In this document: positions 23,961 through 36,092 of the stretch, one piece after another
Numbering within the stretch: position 1 is the stretch's first letter
Layout: every line of letters starts with the position of its first letter
Assembly: GCF_965363235.1 (NCBI RefSeq)
Contig: NC_134846.1
Location: 91,010,571 to 91,074,570, forward strand
DNA: 64,000 nucleotides
DNA from: Mytilus galloprovincialis
Lineage: Eukaryota > Mollusca > Bivalvia > Mytilida > Mytilidae
Direction of reading: 5' to 3'
Notes under the pieces: generated by a model
The model's database searches: none
Told to the model about the DNA's origin: nothing
What the model saw: the letters and a program-made list of their open reading frames with translations, nothing else
Program-made: the position numbers and the translations under genes

Positions 23961-25180
23961 AACCTCTAGGTTAGGATTAGGGAGAGAAAAGTTAAAAAAA
24001 ATACCTAAAAGCAATAATACTGAGGAAACTGGATAAAATCCAAAGAGAGCGAGATCTTGTGTCCCAACAGGATACCCGTCTTCTGATATACATGCACCAC
24101 CCACCATGTGAATTCACACTCAATTAAAAATGTTACAATCGGGAATAGGAAAAATAACAGTAGTGTAACATCAAAGATCAACAATAGTCTGATTTAATTA
24201 TTTATAGTTGTTTATAGCTACTCATCAAGCTAACACATACTGCAAATCACATAACCAAACATTCCACGCTATTTCCAACTTATTATTTGAAAATGAAGAA
24301 ACAATCCCGCCATAGTTTCCTGACTTAAAGAACACCTGTGGTTACACCCATATTTGCAAGGTTTTCGACGTTGCTTTAGCTTTAGTTTTGTATATTGATT
24401 CTTTAGATTCAAATATCTGCCCTTTTGAGTAAGTAAGTGTCTGGTGTTATTTTGCTATGGTATTTTATTTTGTACTCTTGTATTTGTTTGTTGCTTATCT
24501 GCTTTGTCTACGCACAAAACCACGTGCATTCTGGCTTTGTATTGCAGTCACCAAAATCTTATTTATCAATTTATCAATTACAAACTAAGATCCGTCTTTG
24601 ATTTATTGATTTATAGTATTTAATATATACAATGTAGTGTCATTTTCACGATATTTATCTCCCATAAAGAAAAAAAAGTCCAATATAATTACTATTACAG
24701 GTATATATTTTTGTATAACACTTAATGGTTTATAGTTATGTTCAATATAGTAATGTTCAAATTATAAAAAAGATACTATGCTTAAAAGATGTAGGAAAAT
24801 TTTTAAATGAAGAGAAAGAGTGATTAAAGTTTGAATAACACATTGTCAAATAAAGGCAACAGTAGTATACAGGTGTTCAAAAGTCATAAATCGATTGAGA
24901 AAAAACAAATCTGGGTTAAATAATATCACAAAACACTACGTGACAGAAAAACAGTACAAACATTAATAACAGAGAAACGCACACACAAATACCATAATAG
25001 TCGACAAAACAGGCAAACCGCGAAACAACAACGAACATGTTTCATTAACAATACACACTACAGGATATAAAAAACAGTGACATGTTCTATTTTGAAATAG
25101 TTCCCAAAAAGAGTGGTTTGGATGAACATGTAAAATAAATTATAGAACGAGTTACAAAAAGGCTTTTAATTACGCTAAAG
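23961..25180. other. Intergenic region between the tail-to-tail chitinase genes
   Basis: Apart from a family C repeat (24845-24990), no exon or known repeat is recognised. Polyadenylation signals lie at both sides: AATAAA at 22760 for the left gene and TTTATT (AATAAA on the minus strand) at 25186 for the right gene. Confidence 0.5.
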
Positions 25181-25253
25181 CAATCTTTATTGGTGGACTT
25201 TTGATGTTTCACTGCTGTAAAACTTCAGATATACAGCTAATTACCTGATGATA

Positions 25254-28200
25254 TTAACCAACTACAGGTAGTGCAGTCGGTACAAAATCAAGTCCAGGTT
25301 TACCACTGAAAACATCCTTCATTGTTTTCATCAAAGGGTTTTTGCCTTGGCCACAAACGCCGTGGAAATCATCTAAATCTAATGCCCACATCATACCTCC
25401 TCCTAAACCATTATCCATAATGTATTTTGTCTGTTAGGAAAAAAAACATTATAAAGTTTAAATTTTAAGTACTTCTTGTTAAACGACTATACTGGATAAA
25501 GTCTTCTAGAATATAACTGTCAGAATTTGATTAAAGTTATTGAATTTTCAGTTTTTGTTCTAAGTAAAACAGTCTTAATTTCTTGAATTTATTAAAGACG
25601 TCTTTACACTAAATCCATTGAACGTTGGATGTGCACTGATTGATTTCCTCGCTTTAGTTTAAAAAAAAAAGGGGAAATGGGGAATGTGTCAAAGAGACAC
25701 CAACCCAACAAAAGAATAAAAAACATGATTACATAATTACTTTATGCGTTGTTATTTACTTTGAACTCAATTTAAGTAAATGAGATAACACAGCGTATGT
25801 TCTAAGTGTATTTCGTATTTTGTACCAATATTTTTTCCAGATTAAGGGAGGTTTTGGTGCCTGTAAACGTTTTTACCACATTCAGCCTGCTACTGTAATT
25901 CAGTAGTTGTCGTTTGTTGGTGTATATTATATTTGTTTTTAGCTGATTGTTTTATCAGATCGTTAGCTTTCTTATTTGAATTGTAATACATTTGTCATTT
26001 CGGGACCTTTTAAAACTGGCTATGCTATGCGGTTTCGGATTTATTGAAGGTCGTACGATGACTTATATTTTCTAATTTCTACGTCATTTGGTATCTGTTG
26101 GAGATTTATCTCATTGGCAATCATACAAATGTTTGTACATGTATATAAAACATATTCAACTGTCAAATTGATTGTATAAACTGCTTCTGCCAGAAACTTT
26201 CCCATTCTGCCAAGAGACCGTGCTTAAAACTGTTCATATGAAAGTTACTGACAGATGTGAATGATGACCAAGTTTGGTTCAAATTTTCCAAATATCGTTT
26301 TATCGTTAATGTAAAGTGAGTGTTTATAAATGTATTTCAGACCTTCTGAGCCTTATTATCTTATATCAATTGCAATATTTAATAGAAAGTTAAGTAGTTA
26401 TAATATTTATAATTATTGTTGGTATATAAAAGTTATCTTTTCCTAACATAAGTACTTACTTTAATGGCAATACTTTTCGGAGTTTCGAATGAGATCCACT
26501 GGTTATCATGATATGCGTAGGGTACTTTCTGTTCATCTAGCCAAATCTCTGTCCAATTCTGATACATAATGTCATAGCAGATCTAGTTGTCAAAGAATGA
26601 TAATAAATAATTATTGATTGCATTTGAATATTGATTAGATTGAGAGAAAAAAATCTGAAGTCATAATAAAATATCCACAAAATACTTTATCACCATAAGG
26701 CATTGATCCTTTATGTTGTAAGTAATACATTAAGAACCAATCGCACATTAGACCATACAAACCAATTCTCCCTACTGCAAAGATACAACAAAGATACATA
26801 AGCAAAACCAAGTTAACCGTGACACAGCAGGCATATAGATATAAGGATTAGCATGAGCATTTCATAACATTGACATCAACGGGAATGTGGAAAAAAATGT
26901 TAGAATTCATATGTAAATGAACTCACCATAGAAACCAGGATTGAAATTTGCATTTGCGCCAGACTCGCATTTAAAAAAAGTAAGAAAAAACAACAAACAA
27001 AGTACGAAGTTTAAGAACATTTCGGACAAAAAATTCCTAAACTTTTTGCAAAATACATTTATGGTTATATATTACTAAGGTTAAAACGCCTTAGTACTGT
27101 AAACCGGGAAATTTTCGCGCCGACTTTATTTCGCGATTTACTTACACGATCCAAATTCGCGCCGTTTTGAATTCGCGATTTCCCAGTGGCCTAGATAAAT
27201 ATTTTCATAAATGATTTGGAAAGTGAACAGTTTTACATATATCTTAAATCAAATGATAAAATCAATCAGAAATATTTTGTTTTCGATTCATTAATGTTAA
27301 AGTAGATTGAAAGTTTGGCATGTTTCAATGCTCGTAAAAACACATACAGAATGATATAAAAATATAAACCTAATTAGGAATGAATTAAAATAAAGAACTG
27401 TCAGGATTTATGCTAATTAGTCGATCTTTTGATCTGAACAATCTTTGTAGTAGATTCAACGAGGTGATACTTTTATTACTGATTGACAGGTGTCATTAAC
27501 ATAATGGTAATCAGTGTTTGTTTACATAACAATATCCGTAATGTTCGCTTCAGTGAAATAACTGATTTGAGTTAAAGACATGACTTTTAACATTGCTTTT
27601 CATTAAGAGATACTGTTATAATTTAAATTATATATTTGTCGTCTTTGAAATCAGTGTTATACAGTATACCTATATATATTCTATTCATATACGTGGATAT
27701 AAGAAGATGTGGTATGAGTGCCAATGAGGCAACTCTCCATCCAAGTCACAATTTGTAAAAGAAAATGTAATTAAAAGAGTTTTTCCTTGATATTTTCGTG
27801 GTCGTTTAATTTTCGCTTTTCACTTCTTACCGCGAAAATAGCGAAAATTTCCATGTTTACAGTATTTCATAAATGTCAAGTATTATTTACTGTTAATTTT
27901 GAATTATAACCATGTCGAGGATAAGTCATGTCAACACAGAAGTGCTGACTACTGGGCTGGTGATAAACCACAATAAATTAAGAATGAATTTACATGAAAC
28001 TCGAGAAAAAATACATGACAATAACAATGACAATGACAAAAAAAATATATCTTATATCTCTTTATCATATCAAACTTACCTCATAGTATGACAAAAACCC
28101 CTTTTCTCTAGTGGTTGAACCCGCAGTACCCTGGCCGGAAGTAGGAGCACCCAATCCTGTCTCAGATGTATTATTCAATATGAAAGACCTTCCATATGAT

Positions 28201-31200
28201 GCCATACCCATTATAAGTTTCTCTTTTGGAGTGCCGCCATTCAACCACATTTTAACAGCAAAATCCTTAAAACAAACATTGTCATTTTTAACGTTGTAAA
28301 ATCAAGTACAAGTATAGAGTTTCAAACAAACGGAGCAATGAAAACACTTCAAACAATAGCAAAACACATGCCAACATGACAAAATGTAAACAATTCAAAT
28401 GAAAGAAAAAAAAAACTGATTTATGATAAAACAAATGTAATTTATTTAATAGAGAATATGAGAAAAGTAGGAATTTGAGCTTTCAAAACTGTATTGCAAT
28501 ATATTTCGTAATGTTGAACTGCTGATAATAACACTAATGTAAGTATTTAACTATAGTGTTAAACGGATAACCTTTAATAATACGTTTAATCAAAGGCCCA
28601 AGAAGTTAACTATAATACAAATTAGGATACGTGATTACGCTTTTTACCGGTTTATCAATTAACATGACATTACTTTTATCATGGTTGAGAGTCAGAGTTG
28701 TATCGCAAACTGCTAAAACAACATTGAATAATTATGTAAAAACTGATTTGTACATGCAAATGTCTGTATCAAAACAGGAGTATAAAATAAATAAAGGCAA
28801 CAGTACTATATCGCTGTTCAAAATTCACAAGTCGATTAAGAGAAAACAAAACTGGGTTACAAACTTAAACCGAGGGAAATAAATCAACTATAAGAGGAAA
28901 ACAACGAAACAACAGCAATACTCAAGTGCAAAAGGAATTAGGAGTATGACAGTTGTTTTCATTCGTTTGATGAGTATGAGCTTTTGATTTTGCCATTTGA
29001 TAATGAACTTTCTGTTTTGAATTTTCGTTGAAGTTCGTTATTCAACTTTGTACTATTGATTATTACTTTGTACTATTGATTATTACTTTGTACTATTGAT
29101 TATTACTTTGTACTATTGATTATTACTTTGTACTATTGATTATTACTTTGTACTATTGATTATTACTTTGTACTATTGATTATTACTTTGTACTATTGAT
29201 TATTACTTTGTACTATTGATTATTACTTTGTACTATTGATTATTACTTTGTACTATTGATTATTACTTTGTACTATTGATTATTACTTTGTACTATTGAT
29301 TATTACTTTGTACTATTGATTATTACTTTGTACTATTGATTATTACTTTGTACTATTGATTATTACTTTGTACTATTGATTATTACTTTGTACTATTGAT
29401 TATTACTTTGTACTATTTATTATTACTTTGTACTATTTATTATAACTTACCACATTATTAGCCTCGTATGGAGTTAGTGATTTATAAAGTGGAGTATTAC
29501 ATTGTGTACCATTATAAAAATCACTATTCATATCAAACGCCATTAGATTTATAAAGTCCAAATTCCTGAAGAAGAAAAAATTGATTAAGCAATTGTTACG
29601 TGTGTAATGTATTTTTTTCGGGAGATACACATTTGTGATCTGTATGTTGAAATAGAAAACTAAAAAATCCAATATGACACAAAAGAAATTTCTTAAATAT
29701 TTTCTAACTTTGAAATTCTGTAGATTCGTGAGTTACCATTTTCCCGATATTTTGCTATTAAAATATGTGTAAACTAATAGTTATTAAAAGTACCAGGACC
29801 ATAATTTTATACGCCAGACGCGTTTTCAGTCTATAAATAAAATTATTTCAGGCTTATCCATAAAATATAATTTACCAATAATATAAAATAGATAACATTT
29901 TCTTAAAATTAAAAAAAAAACTAATATATAAAAGATTTAATTCAACAGAAAAAGACACGAATCTTCATCATAAATAATTAAAACAAATTAAAACTTTACT
30001 CTGCTATTTTGCTGATTTCGTACGCACTCTCTATTTCCGGTTTACTGGCTGCCACAGCTGCTGTTAACAACAGACGAGAACTACCATTTCTCAAATCTTC
30101 ATTGTCATATTTTGTTCGTAATGTCTGTCAAAAAATATTTTCTTTCATTAATAGAGACTGGTACAAGATTAAGCTACTCACATTTACTTCACTATTTGAA
30201 AGTCTACTATCAATTTATTTTGAAATGAAAAAATACGTTAAGTTAAATTTAATGAATCCTTTTTTCATTCTTCACATTGATCTGTTATACTTGTAAATAT
30301 TGAACAGACGATGCATTTTCTTTGTTCTTTATTCATAATTTGTACCTTAACTAGGGAAGTAAATCTCTCTTTGTCCTCAGGAGGGCTTCCTCTGTTGGCA
30401 GGATATTCCCAATCTAAGTCAAGACCATCAAAACCGTTCTGTCTAAGGAATTTTATTGAATTTGTAGCAAATGCATCCATGTTTGATTGGTTAGCCACTA
30501 TTCTTGTAAATGGTTTAGTACCATGATTCCACCCTCCAACAGCTAACAGTAGTTTTAAGTCAGGATTTTTACTTCTTACATCATGCATCATATCAAACTG
30601 ACCTTGTCCTGAAATGGATATGTAGATGAAAAAAAAACCTTGTTTAACCCTGCCGTATTTTCATGATTTTTGCGCCAGTCCCAAGTCAGGAGCCTCTGGC
30701 CTTTGTTAGTCTTGTATCATTTTTTAATTTTAGTTTCTTGTGTATAATTCGGAGTTTAGTATGACGTCCATTATCACAGAAATAGTATACATATTTGTGT
30801 AGGGACCAGCTGAAGGACAACTTCAGTTGCGGGAGTTTCTCGCTGCATTGAAGACCCATCGGTGGCCTTCGGCTATTGCCTGCTCTATGGTCGGGTTGTT
30901 GTCTCTTTGACACGTTCCCCATTTCCATTCCATTTTCAATTTTATGTATGAATGTTTACCATTTTCAACTGAATTTGTGCTCTACAAATTTTTAAACAAA
31001 CTTAAACAAATGAATAAGATAATATTAATTGCTTGATTGACATTTAGATAGCGACTGGTTTGGATAAAAAAGTTCTGTTAATATAGAAAAAACCGACAAC
31101 ATCTAATACTTTAAAAAAAAGTAATGGACAAACCAAACGTTTTACCAGCCAAAATATTTCTATGTATATAAAAAAAGATGGATTTATAAGAGTTTTTTTC

Positions 31201-33075
31201 CAAACTTACTTCCGAATTATAATCTTGTACATGGGTCATCGCAAATAGGTATGCATGTAATCAAATATTTTCCTTTAACTACTGAAATGACTACATGCAT
31301 AAATGGTTGTACCCTATGCACTATTGAACCTACCCTATGTACATAAAGATTTACCCTATGAACTTATAAACTTACCCCACACACTTATATCATTCCATTC
31401 ATATGGTCTGATGTAATTTGATTCCAACTTGGCAAATGCATAAATCACGTGCGTACATAGAAACGGGTCTACATTATTGGCCTTGTACTTTCCGATTCCA
31501 CTACGATACTGGGCCCAGTTTGTAAAATAACAAACCCTTTTATAACTTGCAGAGACTGAAAAAAATGTAGGTATTTAAGAACAGCAATTTGTAGAGTAAA
31601 TCTATGAAATATAAAGAACCAAAAACACATAACCATATAATGATATCTAGTCCTCAGGTTTTTATCAGTAAGCTCTTATTACGTAAGTCTGCATTCTGAT
31701 AACTTTTTTTAACTTATAAACATTTAAAAGAGAAGTTAAATTGCAAAAAAAACGAACTCCGAGGAAAATTTTAAAAATCTTCAATATCAAATGACAATAT
31801 TAAAAGCTCAAACACATCAATCGATTGGAAAACAACATTCATACTCCTGACTTTTAAAGATGCATTTCTTAATGTAAAACATGGTGGATTAAACCTGATG
31901 TTGAAAATTGCTTGACTTCTAACTTGTATGACAGTCGCATAAAATCTTACTAGATTGGCAACGATGTATGAACAGAACAAACAAACATAATATGTTAAAG
32001 TGTCAAAATAAGCTTACAGAAGTCATCATTATTTTGCAATCTTAGTCACTATAAAAATTAAACAACTACTAAAAAAGTTTGTAAAGTTCTGTTGTTGGAA
32101 CATCTAAGCAAATTCTAACACTCTATTTTGTTTTTGTGAAAATCCAAAATTGCTATTTATGATGTTGCTATAGGATTTAGCACATTTTGGTTAATTGTTT
32201 CATTGCTTTTCCACTGAGTATTTAATTTGGATTTCAATCTTAAATTGATACGTGCGTTTCTGTTAATTATTCAAACGGAACGGCGCTTTTGATGTACCTG
32301 ATTATAAGTTAAAGTATATTTATTTGATTACTATTAATTTTTTCAACCAATGGACAGAGTTCACTGCAGATAAGCGTTTGGACTAAGTGCACCGCCGACA
32401 TTGATTTCAAAATTGGTGGGATTCTTTAATTTGCTCTATTAAAAGTATTCTTTTCAATGTTATCGCTTCGTGCTGTTTTACTCGTGTTAGTGTTATTATT
32501 GTAGAAAGTAAAAATCTCATCAAAGGTACTAATCCTTTAATTTCAATGAATACACCAGACACGAACCCCTATATGTCTCAGCAAACCAAAAACAAGGTAC
32601 ACACGTTTACAGAATAATTTTCTCTTACCCAAGGCCTGCACACGAAAATTATTTTTGTATCAAAAACTTGACTTTAAAGCGAAAGGGGCCGTTTTCCATA
32701 ATAACTTGCCGCCTAACTTAAAGGAGATTGAAAACTACTTTTAATCAACAATTGTGTAAATATTAAAAAGTAAAATCACAAAAATACTGAACTCCGAGGA
32801 AAATTCAAAAAGGAAAATCCCAAATCAAATGGCAAAATCAAAAGTTCAAACACATCAAACGAATGGATAACAACTGTCATATTTCTGACTTGGTACAGGC
32901 ATTTTCTAATGTAGAAAATGGTGGATTGAACCTGGTTTTATAGCTAGCTAAACATCTCACTTGTATGACAGTCGCATCAAATTCCATAACATTGTCAAAG
33001 AGGATTTGATAGATTTAACTATTGTGTCTTACCTTCAGATAAAAAAATAATCAGAACAATATAGCTGAACATCAT
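25254..33075 (-). CDS. Secreted GH18 chitinase, intact
   Basis: Eight minus-strand exons: 33033-33075, 31376-31555, 30346-30608, 30000-30124, 29451-29565, 28080-28265, 26460-26582, 25254-25430. The phases fit throughout and give 403 residues with no internal stop. It starts with a signal peptide (MMFSYIVLIIFL). A complete GH18 barrel follows, with the VGGW strand, the catalytic motif FDGLDLDWEYP (Glu near residue 142), MGMASYGRSF, and MMWALDLDDF near the end. There is no stalk, membrane segment or chitin-binding domain, so it should be secreted. Exons 2, 3, 4, 6 and 7 have exactly the lengths of their counterparts in chitinase gene 1, so the two genes are inverted paralogues. The usual MxYD motif reads MAFD here, a Tyr to Phe change in the active site, so activity may be altered. 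AATAAA lies on the minus strand at 25191-25186. Confidence 0.93.
26000..26115 (-). repeat. Family T fragment in the last intron of chitinase gene 2
   Basis: GAAGGTCGTACGATGACTTA and GATTTATCTCATTGGCAATC are the reverse strand of family T boxes. Confidence 0.6.
27095..27864. mobile_element. 770 bp inverted-repeat DNA element in a chitinase intron
   Basis: The left end CTGTAAACCGGGAAATTTTC and the right end GAAAATTTCCATGTTTACAG are inverse copies with two mismatches, bounded by TA on both sides, which suggests TA target duplication. Further inverted GCGAAAAT and TTCGCG motifs lie just inside. A family T fragment (27700-27755) is nested in the right part. No transposase is seen, so it is non-autonomous. 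Confidence 0.72.
28780..29044. repeat. Family C then reverse family E repeat in a chitinase intron
   Basis: Family C runs to about 28925 (CGAGGGAAATAAATCAACTA). A reverse family E unit follows (TTGATTTTGCCATTTGATAA, then TTTTGAATTTTCG). The family E end abuts the 20 bp array that begins at 29045. Confidence 0.7.
29045..29444. repeat. 20 bp minisatellite, about 20 units, next to a splice donor
   Basis: The unit is ACTTTGTACTATTGATTATT. The first 18 or so units are identical; the last two read TTTAT in place of TTGAT. The array ends 6 bp before exon 5 of chitinase gene 2, so it starts immediately after that exon's donor on the coding strand. Confidence 0.97.
30655..30935 (-). repeat. Family F repeat, reverse orientation
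   Basis: The inverse of the unit at 9410-9740, ending CGTTCCCCATTTCC. It lies in the intron between exons 2 and 3 of chitinase gene 2. The short minus-strand frame across it is not a gene. Confidence 0.8.
31300..31380. repeat. Diverged tandem TACCCTATG motif at a splice donor
   Basis: TACCC(T/C)-type motifs recur at 31311, 31331, 31352 and 31373, about 21 bp apart. The last one is the donor of exon 2 of chitinase gene 2 (GGG|GTAAG on the minus strand), so three donor-like GGGTA sites follow the true donor within 70 bp. Confidence 0.6.
31750..31960 (+). repeat. Family E repeat in the first intron of chitinase gene 2
   Basis: CGAACTCCGAGGAAAATTTT and the downstream boxes are visible. A second unit follows at 32765-33000, ending about 33 bp from exon 1. 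Confidence 0.8.
32765..33000 (+). repeat. Family E repeat close to the first exon of chitinase gene 2
   Basis: Near full length, with CTGAACTCCGAGGAAAATTC, CATCAAACGAATGGATAACA and CTCACTTGTATGACAGTCGC. Confidence 0.85.
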
Positions 33076-33419
33076 CCTCTGAAAAATGATAGAAATATAT
33101 TTATAACAGTAAAATCTGGGTTAGCAAGAAGGACATCCACAGTGGCGAGTGCCACATATCATAGAATGCGACTTTTAAAATTTGTAAGACTTATCAATTA
33201 GTTTGCATATACATGAGCAACTGAATGGAGACCAAATGATGAACACCTTTTATCACCTCGATTATTGGTGGGGTTCGTGTTGATTAGTAATTAGTTTTCT
33301 TTTTGATTATTTTTTTGCCCTTTTTTTGCCATGGTATTGTGAGTTTGTAAAAGACTATATAGTTTGAATGTCACTTTGGTATCTTTTTCCTCTCTTTTAC
33401 TATTATATTTGAATAACCC

Positions 33420-33810
33420 TACCAAGATTGGCCATCACGAGTTGGTTGACCGTTATGGAATAACCGTTTCACAAATGATATCGGATATGTTCCTTGCGTC
33501 GTAACTACAACCCTCTTCCCTTTCATGAATGTGACCTACCGAATTAGACTATTTACCGGATTTGTTATCTCATAAGCAACACGACGGGTGCCGCATTTGG
33601 AGCAGGATCTGCTTACCCTTCCGGAGCACCTGAGATCACCCCTAGTTTTTTTGGTGGGGTTCGTGTTGTTTATTCTTTAGTTTTCTATGTTGTGTCGTGT
33701 GTGCTGTTGTTTGTTTGTCTTTTTCATTTTTAGCCATGGCGTTGTCAGTTTGTTTTAGATTTATGAGTTTGACTGTCCCTTTGGTATCTTTCGTCCCTCT
33801 TTTAGATAAA
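33420..33810 (+). pseudogene. Reverse-transcriptase C-terminal fragment and 3' end (family R)
   Basis: It begins with codons for GHHELVDRYGITVSQMISDM, matching the end of the reading frame at 23440-23637. The 3' end with ATCTGCTTACCCTTCCGGAG and the TTAGCCATGGCGTTGTCAGT box follows. It lies upstream of chitinase gene 2. Confidence 0.7.
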
Positions 33811-34724
33811 TACTGATAACATTTAAAAGATATTTTTAGAAATTATTAATTATTTCGAGGAAGGTTAAATGTCATCGATAGAATTTACCATGAATATATC
33901 CTCTGCAGCAACAAGGATGTGATTTTATATAGATTTGTAAGAAATGATAAATCCAGGGTCGGCAACTAATCCCTGCCCTTCAAGCAAACACAAAACCAGT
34001 GGGATGTAAGTTTCATAAATCTATTGCATATTCTTGATTCGTTTTTGTAACAAAATCATAAGGTAGGAATTTACTCGTATTTTGTTATGGCTGACAAGTA
34101 CAATCTCAAATTAAATAACAAGGACTTTATCTTTAATAGTAAATTCAGTCTGGTAGTAAAATGTGACCCTTATACTTTTTTCCATAGGTAATTATGTCTT
34201 TAACCATAATATTTCTAGGAAATAAATCAATCGATAATAAAATATATTTTGCATACCGGTATATATATATATATATATAATAAAACAGATATGCATTCCT
34301 TTGGAAATTAGTCTGTGGATACATTGCATTATAATATTAATGATAAACTGGTACACAAAAAACAAAATTAAAGAATTGTTTAAATGTAAATGATGTATTC
34401 CAGAGCACCTGCTTTCACTCCCAGTTTTTAGTGGAGTTCGTGTTGTTTCTTATTTATTATTCATAACTGTTGATGTAATCGTCCTTTGGTTTTTGAGTCT
34501 TTGTTTACTCCTTGGTTTTGATTGTTATTGTCCTTTACTAATCCTGCTTTCTATTTTCGTACCAGTGTTCAAAAATCTTAGATCACACAAACTATATTAC
34601 AAGTGAGTTAAAAGACCTGGTTCTATTCAATGGTAGAAAAATTTACTTATGATCGATTTCAGTAGTTCTGTCTTATGACTGTGTTGAAACAGTGTTTTCG
34701 TTCATTTTTGTTTACATAAATAAG
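33811..34724. other. Intergenic, no gene seen; (TA)n run at 34258-34281
   Basis: No exon is recognised. A TA dinucleotide run of about 11 units lies at 34258-34281. A short family R tail (TCACTCCCAGTTTTTAGTGG) is at 34400-34450. Confidence 0.5.
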
Positions 34725-34912
34725 GCCGTTAGTTTTCTCGTTTGAATTGTTTTACATTGACTTATCGGGGCCTTTTATAGCTGACTATGCGGTATGGGCG
34801 TTGCTCATTGTTGAAGGCCGTACGGTGACCTATAGTTGTTAATGTCTGTGTCATTTTGGTCTTTTGTGGATAGTTGTCTCATTGGCAATCATAACACATC
34901 TTCTTTTTTTTT
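34725..34912 (-). repeat. Family T repeat, reverse orientation
   Basis: GAAGGCCGTACGGTGACCTA and AGTTGTCTCATTGGCAATCA are visible on the plus strand, followed by a T run. The left part contains GGCCGTTAGTTTTCTCGTTT. Confidence 0.75.
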
Positions 34913-35714
34913 TTATATTATAACAATAACAAGAATACAGAAATAATACGACAGTGAAAAATAATACATGTACATGGAAATAATAATGTTAATATTTCAA
35001 AATCTAACACAAAACCACATTTATTCGTGTGTGAATGATTGAATAGTTTTAACACTACAAAAATTACTTCAAATAATTTAAAACCCTGACCTGCTTTGGT
35101 CAAAAGACGGTCCACTGCTAATTAGAAAAGTAGACGACAAAGTAAACTTGTGAAATATATTCGTACTTCAAAAGAAAGAAACGGTTTCATTGGTCATTAC
35201 CAACCTTTAGCTTGTAAGATCCTTCTCGTCCTTTTCTGATTAGGAACACGAGATTATACACACGTTTACATACATTACATATACCAAGAATAAGGTGTAT
35301 TCATTGTCATTATGTTATCAGTGTAGAAGTCTTTATCTAACAGAATAATTTTAAACGTCAACAATACGAACCCAAATGTTTCAAGCAACGTACAAACAGA
35401 AAAGTTTGAAAACTACTTTAAATATGTACAACTACAAATCTAAGTTTTTAATACATATATTTTCTTCCTGTTACTAATTTCAAAATCTATTCAACTACAT
35501 TGAAGTTTTGAAAATACATATCAATTCCTACTTGACAATAATATTGTTTACTAATATACATTATGGAAGAGGAAGATATACACATCAATTGTTTTTCACT
35601 TTTAAATTGTTTTAGATTTTGTCATTACGCGACCTTTTATAATTTACTAGTAAATGACTTGGATAGAGATATGTCTTATCGGCATTTATATCACAATTTT
35701 CTTAAATCTATAAA

Positions 35715-36092
35715 CAGTTATTAAAAGTACCAGGATTATAATTTAGTACGCCAGACGCACGTTTCGTCTAAACAAGACTCATCAGTGACGCTCATATCAA
35801 AATAGGTATAGAGCCAAACAAGTACAAAGTTGAAGAGCATGGGGGATCCAAAATTCCAAAAAGTTGTGCCAAATACAGCTTAGGTAATCTACTCCAGGGA
35901 CATAAACACCCTAAGATTTTCGAAAAATTCAAAGTTTTGTAAACATGAAATTTATAAAAATGATCACATAATTGATATTCATGTCAACACCGAAGTGGTG
36001 ACTACTGGGCTTGTGATACCCTCGGGGACGAAACGTCCACCAGAAGTCGCATCGACCCAGTGGTGTAAATAATTATCAAAAGTACCAGGATA
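35715..36092 (+). repeat. Composite family A repeat with extended 3' part
   Basis: A near full-length family A unit runs to 35920. The downstream stretch (35985-36060) reads GTGACTACTGGGCTTGTGAT and GGGGACGAAACGTCC, and a second family A start (ATTATCAAAAGTACCAGGAT) is at 36071. The same GACTACTGGGCT box occurs reversed at 6540-6565 and direct at 27940-27970, so this is a longer form of the family. The A-to-A arrangement suggests a tandem unit of about 360 bp. Confidence 0.65.

Noticed and set aside
29045..29444. CRISPR-like look of the 20 bp array
   Set aside because: Units follow each other directly with no spacers, in an animal gene intron. It is a minisatellite.
30686..30928. Minus-strand 80-codon frame
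   Set aside because: It is the reading of a family F dispersed repeat in a chitinase intron, also present at 9410-9740.
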